A stretch of DNA of 45,907 bases from Deltaproteobacteria bacterium (lineage in GTDB: Bacteria > Myxococcota > JACRCW01). The position numbers and the translations under genes are program-made. Location of the stretch: assembly GCA_016218805.1 (NCBI GenBank), contig JACRCW010000166.1:1-45907 (forward strand), given 5' to 3'. Below, piece after piece: positions 26,784 through 33,554 of this stretch; the stretch's first letter is position 1, and each line of letters opens with the position of its first letter. The notes below the pieces were generated by a model. The model did not search any database and was not told the DNA's origin. It worked only from the letters and a program-made list of their open reading frames with translations.

Positions 26784-28400
26784 GTGACGGCGCTCCACGT
26801 CGGTCTGCTGGTTCTGGACGCCGTGCTCGCCGTGCTGGCCTACCGGCGCCGCCGCCGAGGCATGGCGGTGTGGCTCGCCCTGCTCACCACGACCTTCCTC
26901 TTCACGGGCAAGGTGACCTTCGTGGTGTTGGGCACCGTCGCAGCGGCGTTGCTCCTGGGCCAGCCGTTGTTTGTGCTGATGGGTACGCTGGGGATCCTGC
27001 TGTTGGCCACCGTGTCCGGCATGGGCAGCCTGGATGACCTCACCGTGGTCGTTCGCAAGCTGCTGGAGTTGGCCAGCAAGGAGGTGCTGCTGGCCATTCC
27101 GTTCTTCGTCGTGGCGGGGGAACTGATGACCCACGGCAGCCTTGCGCGCCGGTTGGTGGACGTCATGCGCAGCCTGTTCGCGTGGATTCCCGGCGGACTG
27201 GCCATGGCCGCGGTGTCCGGGTGCGTCTTCTTCGCCGCCATTTCCGGGAGTTCGCCCGTCACCGTGGTGGCCATCGGTTCCATCATGGCCCCGGCGCTCA
27301 TCAAGTCCCGCTATCCGGAGGATTTCTCCATTGGCCTGCTCACCACGGCGGGCTCCCTGGGCATCCTCATTCCGCCCTCCATCCCCATGATCGTCTACGC
27401 CATCATGGTGGGTGCCTCCACGCCGGTGGACCCCATGGAGCTGTTCATCGCCGGCATCCTGCCCGGCCTCATGATCGGCGCCCTGCTCGCGGGGTACTCG
27501 TTTCTGGTTGGTTACCGGCGGCGCGTCCCCACGGAGCCGTTCAGCTGGCCCACCGTCACCACGGCGGTGTCTGAAGGCATCTGGTCCCTGCTGCTGCCCA
27601 TCATCATCCTGGGTGGCATCTACTCCGGCACCTTCACCGCCACTGAGGCGGCAGCCGTCAGCGTCCTTTACGCGCTGGCCGTGGAGGTGTTCATCCACAA
27701 GGAGCTGGACGGAAAGAAGCTCGCCGCGGTGGCTGCCGGTTCCATGACGGTGATGGGCTCCCTGCTGGTCATCATCGCGCTGGCCATCACGCTCAACTAC
27801 TTCCTTGTGCTGGAGGGCATCCCCGACCTGATGGTGAACTGGCTCAAGGGGCTGGACCTGTCCCGGCCTACCTTCCTGCTGCTGGTGAACCTGCTGTTGC
27901 TGGTGGTCGGCTGCTTCATGGACATCATGAGCGCCATCCTCATCATCGCGCCCATGCTCGCGCCCATGGCCAACGCCATGGGGATTGACCCGGTCCACAT
28001 GGGCATCATCTTCATCGTGAATCTGGAGATCGGTTACCTCACGCCTCCGGTGGGACTGAACCTGTTCGTGAGTTCCACGCTGTTCAAAAGGAGCCTCGGG
28101 TTTGTCACGCGTGCGGTGCTGCCCACGCTGGCCATCATGGTGTTCGGTCTGTGCATTGTGGTCTGGGTGCCGCAGGTCTCCCTGCTGCTGGTGGAAGCGG
28201 TCCGCAAACCGCCCACGGCCCCCGCCGCTGTCATCACGCCGGCGGTTCCTCCGGCGGGCCCCGCCCGGGTCAAGACGCTGGAGGAGCTGATGCGCGAACA
28301 GCGCGACGGGGGCGCGTCGCCCAGCACCACACCGCCGCCGCCCCGGGTGAAGACGCTGGAAGAACTCATGCGCGAGGCGCGCGAGCGCGGGACCGAGTGA
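26784..28400 (+). CDS. Orphan TRAP transporter large permease (DctM family)
   Basis: 538 aa from a GTG at 26784. Residues about 50-470 carry the DctM fold: LLAIPFFVVAGELMTHG, AAISGSSPVTVVAIGSIMAPAL, TAGSLGILIPPSIPMIVYA, GIYSGTFTATEAAAVSVLYAL and NLEIGYLTPPVGLNLFVSS. TRAP importers normally need a DctP binding protein and a DctQ small subunit; neither is encoded within at least 10 kb on either side. The first 50 residues add one membrane helix and an Arg cluster, too short to be a fused DctQ. The cytoplasmic tail (about 475-538) contains a duplicated motif, RVKTLEELMREQR and RVKTLEELMREAR, separated by a Pro/Ser/Thr linker. Substrate unknown. Confidence 0.87.
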   Translation: MTALHVGLLVLDAVLAVLAYRRRRRGMAVWLALLTTTFLFTGKVTFVVLGTVAAALLLGQPLFVLMGTLGILLLATVSGMGSLDDLTVVVRKLLELASKEVLLAIPFFVVAGELMTHGSLARRLVDVMRSLFAWIPGGLAMAAVSGCVFFAAISGSSPVTVVAIGSIMAPALIKSRYPEDFSIGLLTTAGSLGILIPPSIPMIVYAIMVGASTPVDPMELFIAGILPGLMIGALLAGYSFLVGYRRRVPTEPFSWPTVTTAVSEGIWSLLLPIIILGGIYSGTFTATEAAAVSVLYALAVEVFIHKELDGKKLAAVAAGSMTVMGSLLVIIALAITLNYFLVLEGIPDLMVNWLKGLDLSRPTFLLLVNLLLLVVGCFMDIMSAILIIAPMLAPMANAMGIDPVHMGIIFIVNLEIGYLTPPVGLNLFVSSTLFKRSLGFVTRAVLPTLAIMVFGLCIVVWVPQVSLLLVEAVRKPPTAPAAVITPAVPPAGPARVKTLEELMREQRDGGASPSTTPPPPRVKTLEELMREARERGTE

Positions 28401-28415
28401 CGGACGGGTTCTACG

Positions 28416-28844
28416 TCAATGCACCAGTGTGACCGGCAGCCGTGTGCGGTGGATGACCTTGGTGGCCACGGAGCCCATCACCAGGTTTCCCACGGCACCC
28501 ATCCCGTGCGTCCCCATCACAATGGCCTGGCAAGCCTCCTCCTCGGCCACACGGGCAATCTCGTCGGCCACGTGCCCCTCCCTGGCCTGGCTGGTGAAGG
28601 GAACGCCCGCCTCCTTGAGCCGCCTGGCCGCGTCGGCAAGTTGGCGCTCGCTGGCATCCAGCCGCTGCGCTTCCGCGGCGCGTTCACTGACGTACACCGC
28701 CACCTCCCCGTACACGATGGGCGGTTCCTGAACGTTGAGCAGCCGGACCTCCAGTGGCCCCAGCTCCTGGGACAGGCCAATCACGTGGTCCACGGCGTGG
28801 AGCGAGGATTCAGACCCGTCAACGGGCAGCAGAATGCGGTGCAT
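28416..28844 (-). CDS. Universal stress protein (UspA family)
   Basis: 142 aa single Usp domain: HRILLPVDGSESSLHAVDHVIGL at the start, and the ATP-binding signature MGTHGMGAVGNLVMGSVATKVIHRTRLPVTLVH (G-2x-G-9x-G-S/T) at the end, which suggests an ATP-binding member. Two consecutive ATGs occur (28847 and 28844); GGAGG upstream is spaced better for the second, which is used here. It is convergent with dctM (15 bp apart) and divergent from nhaA. Usp proteins act in stress survival; the ion-transport neighbourhood fits that theme but gives no specific partner. Confidence 0.92.
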   Translation of the reverse strand: MHRILLPVDGSESSLHAVDHVIGLSQELGPLEVRLLNVQEPPIVYGEVAVYVSERAAEAQRLDASERQLADAARRLKEAGVPFTSQAREGHVADEIARVAEEEACQAIVMGTHGMGAVGNLVMGSVATKVIHRTRLPVTLVH

Positions 28845-28967
28845 CATCACCTCCGCTGAACACCGGGTGGCTGCAAGGAAGATGGGCATCAACGCACGGG
28901 GCGGCAACCGCGCTGGCATGGAGTCTCTGGGGCGCTGCAACCGTTGCCCGGCCCCACTTCCGTCGAT

Positions 28968-29063
28968 ACACAGCCGCCAGCTTCACGGGTGCACGGCGAC
29001 GCCGCTGCAGGACGTAAGAGGGAGGGTCGGGCCGCCCTCCCCTTGGATGCGCCCTAGCGGCGC
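28968..29063 (+). ncRNA. Structured leader upstream of nhaA (candidate riboswitch)
   Basis: Three helices can be drawn. (1) A bulged stem: CAGC-CGCC at 28971-28978 pairs with GGCG (28995-28998) and GCTG (29004-29007). (2) A perfect 7-bp stem, GGGAGGG 29020-29026 with CCCTCCC 29035-29041, loop of 8. (3) A perfect 5-bp stem, GCGCC 29049-29053 with GGCGC 29059-29063, loop of 5. The last stem ends 15 bp before the ATG. Several nhaA genes carry cation-sensing leaders (nhaA-I and nhaA-II motifs, reported as Li+ riboswitches). Membership in such a class is a guess that needs a covariance search. Confidence 0.4.
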
Positions 29064-29078
29064 CGGAACCGCGAGCCC

Positions 29079-30434
29079 ATGGCCCACGCAACGGACCCGA
29101 TGAACCTGACCCGGCCAGCGCCGATCGAGCGGCTGGTTGCCCCCGTGCAGGCGTTCCTCAGGCACCGCCTGGCCGGCGCGGGGTTGTTGCTGGGTGCCGC
29201 CGTCGCAGCGCTGGCCTGGGCGTCCTCGCCGTGGGGAGACGGTTATGACGCCCTGCTCCACACCCGCGCGGCCGTGACGCTGGGACCGTGGACGCTGGAG
29301 AAGACCGTGCACCACTGGGTCAATGACGCCGTCATGGCCCTGTTCTTCTTCGTCGTTGGCCTGGAGCTCAAGCGCGAAATCCTTGAAGGCGAGCTGTCCA
29401 CACGCGCCAAGGCCATGCTCCCCGCGGCGTGCGCCGCCGGCGGAATGCTGGTGCCTGCGGCCATCTACGCCGCGGTGAACACCGGCAGGCCCTCGCTGGC
29501 GGGCTGGGGGATCCCCATGGCGACGGACATCGCCTTTGCGTTGGGCGTGCTGGCTTTGCTGGGTGAGCGGATCCCGGCCGCGTACAAGGTCTTCCTCACC
29601 GCCGTGGCCGTCGCGGATGACCTCGGTGCGGTGCTGGTCATTGCGTTGTTCTACACGGACGGCCTCTCCATCCCCGCGCTCCTTGGGGGCGGGCTGCTGG
29701 TGGGCCTCGCCGTCGTGATGAACGTCGTCGGCATCCGCCACCACGTCGCCTATTTCGTCGTAGGGCTTGGGGTCTGGCTCTGCTTCTTGGAGTCCGGCGT
29801 CCACGCCACCCTGGCCGCCCTCCTGGTGGCCTTCACCATCCCCGCGCGTACCCGGCTGGACAGCCGGGGCATGGCGCAGTCCCTGGACCGGCTGGTCCAG
29901 CACTACGCCGCTCAACCGCTGCCTGACGGATACGGCCTGTTGAAACCCTACGAGCAGGATGTCCTGCACGAGATTGAACACGTGGTGGAGCGGGGAACGG
30001 CGCCGCTGCAGCGCCTGGAACACGCGCTGCTGCCGCTGGTCACGCTGGTCGTGCTGCCCGTGTTCGCGTTTGCCAACGCGGGCGTGCGCGTCCAGGGCAA
30101 CCCGTTGGACCTGGTGGCCAGCCCGCTGGTGCTGGGCATCGTCCTCGGGCTGGTCGTCGGGAAACCCGTGGGCATCCTGGCGGCGGCATGGGTGACGGTG
30201 CGGCTTGGCGTGGGGGAGTTGCCCGCCGGGCTGTCCTTCCGGGCGGTGGGCGCACTGGGTGTGCTGGGCGGGATCGGTTTCACCATGTCGCTGTTTGTCG
30301 GCGGGCTGGCGTTCAGTGACCCGGCGCTGGTGGACGCGGCCAAGGTGGGCACGCTGCTGGCGTCCGTGGTGGCCGGCACCGCGGGATTTCTGGTCCTGCG
30401 GCGGCTCCGCCCGGTACCCCGGCCCCCGGCCTGA
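29079..30434 (+). CDS. nhaA: Na+/H+ antiporter NhaA
   Basis: 451 aa, about twelve membrane segments. Diagnostic parts: NDAVMALFFFVVGLELKREILEGEL; GWGIPMATDIAFALGVLALLG; the paired ion-binding aspartates in VAVADDLGAVLVIALFYT (equivalent to Asp163/Asp164 of E. coli); GVHATLAALLVAFTIPAR; and GGIGFTMSLFVGGLAF. It exports Na+ or Li+ for protons across the inner membrane. The hydrophilic loop around residues 270-310 is longer than in the E. coli protein. An in-frame ATG 21 bp downstream is an alternative start. The gene is monocistronic, with a potentially structured leader. Its codon contexts (ATCG, TTCG, GTCG) resemble those of the other transporters at 25-30 kb. Confidence 0.95.
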   Translation: MAHATDPMNLTRPAPIERLVAPVQAFLRHRLAGAGLLLGAAVAALAWASSPWGDGYDALLHTRAAVTLGPWTLEKTVHHWVNDAVMALFFFVVGLELKREILEGELSTRAKAMLPAACAAGGMLVPAAIYAAVNTGRPSLAGWGIPMATDIAFALGVLALLGERIPAAYKVFLTAVAVADDLGAVLVIALFYTDGLSIPALLGGGLLVGLAVVMNVVGIRHHVAYFVVGLGVWLCFLESGVHATLAALLVAFTIPARTRLDSRGMAQSLDRLVQHYAAQPLPDGYGLLKPYEQDVLHEIEHVVERGTAPLQRLEHALLPLVTLVVLPVFAFANAGVRVQGNPLDLVASPLVLGIVLGLVVGKPVGILAAAWVTVRLGVGELPAGLSFRAVGALGVLGGIGFTMSLFVGGLAFSDPALVDAAKVGTLLASVVAGTAGFLVLRRLRPVPRPPA

Positions 30435-30539
30435 TCAGCGCCTGCCGGGCGCGCCGCCGCAGGGACCGCGTGGAGCGGGACGGCTTCGCGGGCGCTCAGA
30501 CGTGGTTGGCGGTGGCGCCGGGGTAGGGACCAGCGCGCT

Positions 30540-31397
30540 TCACCCTGTGGGGGGCGTGTTCATCGGCGCCGTGACCGGCGGCTCCGGGGTCTCACCGTCC
30601 GCCCGGGTGCGCGTTGGGCGCAGGCGGCGCAGCGCACTGCGGAAGGACACGCGCTCAAACTTCTGAGCGGTTGCCGGGTCATTCCAGTAGGCACTCATTC
30701 CGCACGCACGGGCGTGCCGTGCAAGGAGCACCGCCAGCGTGAGCAGCCGATCCCGCAACTGCTTCATTTCTGCCTGAGACCGCACTCCAATAAGCGCCAG
30801 CACATCCCGGCCTTCGGCGGCCGTCAGCAGGCGCTCACCTTCATGGATGTCCGCGTCAGTGAACCCGACGGCGCCCAGTTGTGCCTGGTCGCTCCGGGCT
30901 GCCATCACCAGGGCGCGCAAGTCCGCGCATTCCTCCTCAATGGTCCCGGACTCGTTGTGGTCCTGGTAGGTGCCCAGCTTGGTGGCATCAAAGAAGAACA
31001 CCTGGGACGCCTTCAACCGCAGCTTGTTGCGCCAAGGCATGCTTGCGCGGATGGCCTGATCCACCGTCTGCGCCTTCCAATCTCCCAGCCGCAGCTGGTT
31101 GGAGAACAGGCCATTCACGGTCAACAGCGCCACAATGGTGTCGCGGAATCGGCTCCGCTCCGCTGGGCCGAACTGCACGCGGGCAAGGTCCGACTCGTGG
31201 TCGTTGATCATCAAGAACAGATCCACCACCTCCAGCCGCGTGGCCTCCACGCTCTGATCGGGTTCCATCACCTCGGTGACCAATGTGGCCAGCGGTTCCC
31301 GCAACCTGGCCAGCAGTTCCTGCAGTGCGTCCGCGGATTCCACGGGTTTCAGCTGGCGCAGGACCAGGGCCTGCGCCTCAGAGATTTGGACTGGCAT
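30540..31397 (-). CDS. Conserved-looking cytoplasmic protein of unknown function
   Basis: 285 aa; I do not recognise a family. ATG 31397 is supported by GGAGG six bases upstream; in-frame sequence further upstream is Arg-rich and unlikely to be coding. The protein is mostly helical and soluble, with no signal peptide, membrane helix or cysteine motif. Segments of note: LEVVDLFLMINDHESDLARVQFG, WRNKLRLKASQVFFFDATKLGTYQDHNESGTIEEE and MKQLRDRLLTLAVLLARHARACGMSAYWN. The C-terminus is basic and then Pro/Thr-rich. It stands alone between nhaA and the mscS-like gene. Confidence 0.7.
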   Translation of the reverse strand: MPVQISEAQALVLRQLKPVESADALQELLARLREPLATLVTEVMEPDQSVEATRLEVVDLFLMINDHESDLARVQFGPAERSRFRDTIVALLTVNGLFSNQLRLGDWKAQTVDQAIRASMPWRNKLRLKASQVFFFDATKLGTYQDHNESGTIEEECADLRALVMAARSDQAQLGAVGFTDADIHEGERLLTAAEGRDVLALIGVRSQAEMKQLRDRLLTLAVLLARHARACGMSAYWNDPATAQKFERVSFRSALRRLRPTRTRADGETPEPPVTAPMNTPPTG

Positions 31398-31966
31398 CAC
31401 CCACCTCCAAGCAGCGTTATCTGTTGGGGCACGGCCCCCGCCGCGTGTGGTTGCCCGCCTACCCTCCGCCCTTTTCAAGCCGCAACCACGGACCGCGCGA
31501 ATACGACATTTGGCGGAGGGTGCGGGCGGCGTGTTGAGGCCGCGCTTCTCATCGCCGTGATGGCGCCGTCTCACGGCGAGGCCCAGATGAAGGACGAGAC
31601 CAGGTCACGCCTGACGCGTGGCCACCACAGCGCGAACGAATGGAGCAAATGCCCGGTCCTTGTTCTTGGTTGGAGCGGGAAGATCATCTCCCAGCGCGGC
31701 GTCACGGGCGCTCCAGCGCGTCCGCGCGGCAGCGCCAGTGCGCCCGCCATCCCATGCCGGCGCCCGCGCCACGCGCCGCCAGCGCGGGGGGGACCAGTTC
31801 CCAGCGCGCCCCAGACCCAACCCCAGCGCACCCCGGAGCTGACTCCAGCGCACCCCTCATGCTGCCCGGCAGGCGCTGGTGTGGGTTCCCGTGCGTGCTG
31901 GTGAGGAGTCGGGGGAGTGCTGGTGCGCTTCCAGGGGCCTGCTGGTGTTGGCTGCGGGGAGTGCTG
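31398..31966. other. Gene-free stretch with low-complexity direct and inverted repeats
   Basis: No convincing coding sequence. At 31552-31579 there is a perfect 9-bp hairpin (TCGCCGTGA / TCACGGCGA, loop of 10). From about 31690 to 31860 a CCAGCGC(A/G)C-type unit recurs at irregular spacing; from about 31865 to 31970 the opposite-strand form (GCTGGTG, GTGCTGGTG) recurs five times. The two halves are thus roughly inverted. The plus-strand frame into the mscS-like gene stays open, but its product is Ala/Pro/Arg/Cys/Trp-biased and unlike the family. Confidence 0.6.
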
Positions 31967-32716
31967 GTGGAGACGCGGCTCACGCAGGGCGTGGAGGACC
32001 CGGCGTTTGCGGCTGGCGTCAGGACCCAGGTCCGGGTGCTGCGCCGGGTGGTGGCCATGATCATTGCCATCCTTGGGACGGCGCTGGTGCTGATGCAATT
32101 CGCCGTGGTCCGCAACGTGGGCGCGTCATTGCTGGCCAGCGCCGGCGTTGCGGGGATTGTGCTGGGGCTGGCGGCGCAGCGGTCCATCTCCATGCTGCTG
32201 GCCGGAATCCAACTCTCCCTGACACAGCCCATCCGCATCGGTGACACGGTGATCATTGAGAACGAATGGGGATGGATTGAGGAGATCACGCTGACCTACG
32301 TGGTGGTGCGCGTCTGGGACCTGCGGCGGCTGGTGGTGCCCATCACGCGGTTCCTGGAGCAGCCGTTCCAGAACTGGACCAAGGTGACCCCGGAGATCAT
32401 GGGGACGGTGTCGGTTTTCGCGGATTACTGCGTGCCGGTGGACGCGGTGCGCCAGCACCTCAGCCTCGTCGTCAAGGACGACCCGCTGTGGAATGGGAAA
32501 GTGTGCGGCCTGCAGGTCACGGAGGCCACCGACCGGGTGGTGACCCTGCGCGCGCTGGTGTCATCCGCGGACGCGGGGAAGAACTGGGACCTGCGCTGCA
32601 ATGTGCGCGAAAAGCTGGTGGCCTACCTGCGGGACCTGGAAGGCGGACGGTACCTGCCGCAGCAGCGCGTACTGCTCACACAGCCCCAGCCACCAACGGA
32701 CAGGCGGTTGACCTGA
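31967..32716 (+). CDS. MscS-family mechanosensitive channel, short N-terminus
   Basis: About 249 aa from a GTG at 31967 with GGGGAG upstream (GTG 31961 is an alternative). The pore-lining helix and beta domain are typical: GASLLASAGVAGIVLGLAAQRSISMLLAGIQ, LTQPIRIGDTVIIENEWGWIEEITLTYVVVRVWDLRRLVVPITRFLE and PFQNWTK. Only two membrane helices are present (about 30-50 and 58-80). Relatives with this signature usually carry a longer N-terminal membrane part. The missing part coincides with the upstream repeat-rich stretch, so the gene may be 5'-truncated or scrambled. A role in releasing osmolytes on hypo-osmotic shock is inferred from the family. Confidence 0.82.
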   Translation: METRLTQGVEDPAFAAGVRTQVRVLRRVVAMIIAILGTALVLMQFAVVRNVGASLLASAGVAGIVLGLAAQRSISMLLAGIQLSLTQPIRIGDTVIIENEWGWIEEITLTYVVVRVWDLRRLVVPITRFLEQPFQNWTKVTPEIMGTVSVFADYCVPVDAVRQHLSLVVKDDPLWNGKVCGLQVTEATDRVVTLRALVSSADAGKNWDLRCNVREKLVAYLRDLEGGRYLPQQRVLLTQPQPPTDRRLT

Positions 32717-32843
32717 GGGCCGCCGGATGCGCCTGAGAACCCGCCATCACCGGCTCCCGGGTTGACATGACGTGAAGGCGGTGAAACCCGGGCTTTCAAG
32801 CGGTCCCTGCCGCTCGCAGCCGGGCCGCGCACGGAGGTCGCAG

Positions 32844-33545
32844 ATGGCGGTGGTGGTTTCGCTCCACGGAGCGGAGAAGTCGTACGGGACAACCGTCAGG
32901 ACGCGGGCGTTGCACCCCACTTCGCTGGAGTTTGAGGGCGGCAAGGTGGTGGCCATCCTCGGTCCGTCGGGGTCCGGAAAGACCACCCTGCTCAACCTGG
33001 TGGGCGGGCTGGATCGTCCTGACGGCGGGCGAGTGGTGGTGGACAACGTGGACATCAGCGGGCTGAACGACCGCGGACTCACGGAGTTCCGGCGGCGGAC
33101 GGTGGGTTTTGTGTTCCAGTTCTTCAACCTGGTTCCCAGCCTGACGGTGCGCGAGAACGTTGCCTTTGCCGCCGAGATAGCGGGTCTTTCCACCGACGTG
33201 GACGGTGTCATCCGTGACGTAGGCCTGGCGGGCTTGGAGGACCGTTTTCCCGGGGAACTGTCCGGCGGCCAGCAGCAGCGGGTGGCCATTGCCCGGGCGC
33301 TGGCCAAGAAGCCCAGGCTGGTCCTGGCCGACGAGCCGACGGGAGCGCTGGACCAGGACACGGGCAAGCAGGTTCTGGCTCTGCTGCAGGACGCGGCCCG
33401 GAACCAGGGCACCACCGTCCTGCTGGTGACGCACAACACGCCGCTGGCCGCCATGGCTGACCGGGTGACCCGGCTGAAGGACGGCGCGGTGGTGAAGGAT
33501 GAGATGAACCTGTCGCCGATGCCGATTGCCGACATCAACTGGTGA
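32844..33545 (+). CDS. ABC transporter ATP-binding protein (LolD/MacB type)
   Basis: 233 aa from ATG 32844, with GGAGG six bases upstream. Walker A GPSGSGKTT; Q-loop FVFQFFNLVPSLTVRENVAF (typical of LolD/MacB/FtsE ATPases); signature LSGGQQQRVAIARALA; Walker B LVLADEPTGALD; and H-loop LLVTHN. This group works with FtsX-like permeases, and the partner follows at once. It is preceded by the mscS-like gene (128 bp). Substrate is unknown: lipoprotein release, peptide or antibiotic export are all possible for the class. Confidence 0.94.
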   Translation: MAVVVSLHGAEKSYGTTVRTRALHPTSLEFEGGKVVAILGPSGSGKTTLLNLVGGLDRPDGGRVVVDNVDISGLNDRGLTEFRRRTVGFVFQFFNLVPSLTVRENVAFAAEIAGLSTDVDGVIRDVGLAGLEDRFPGELSGGQQQRVAIARALAKKPRLVLADEPTGALDQDTGKQVLALLQDAARNQGTTVLLVTHNTPLAAMADRVTRLKDGAVVKDEMNLSPMPIADINW

Positions 33546-33554
33546 GGGGTGCAG

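Noticed and set aside
31640..31966. Extending the mscS-like gene upstream to an ATG at 31640
   Set aside because: The added 109 residues are Ala/Pro/Arg/Cys-biased repeat translation unlike any MscS N-terminus, and the ATG has no good ribosome binding site.
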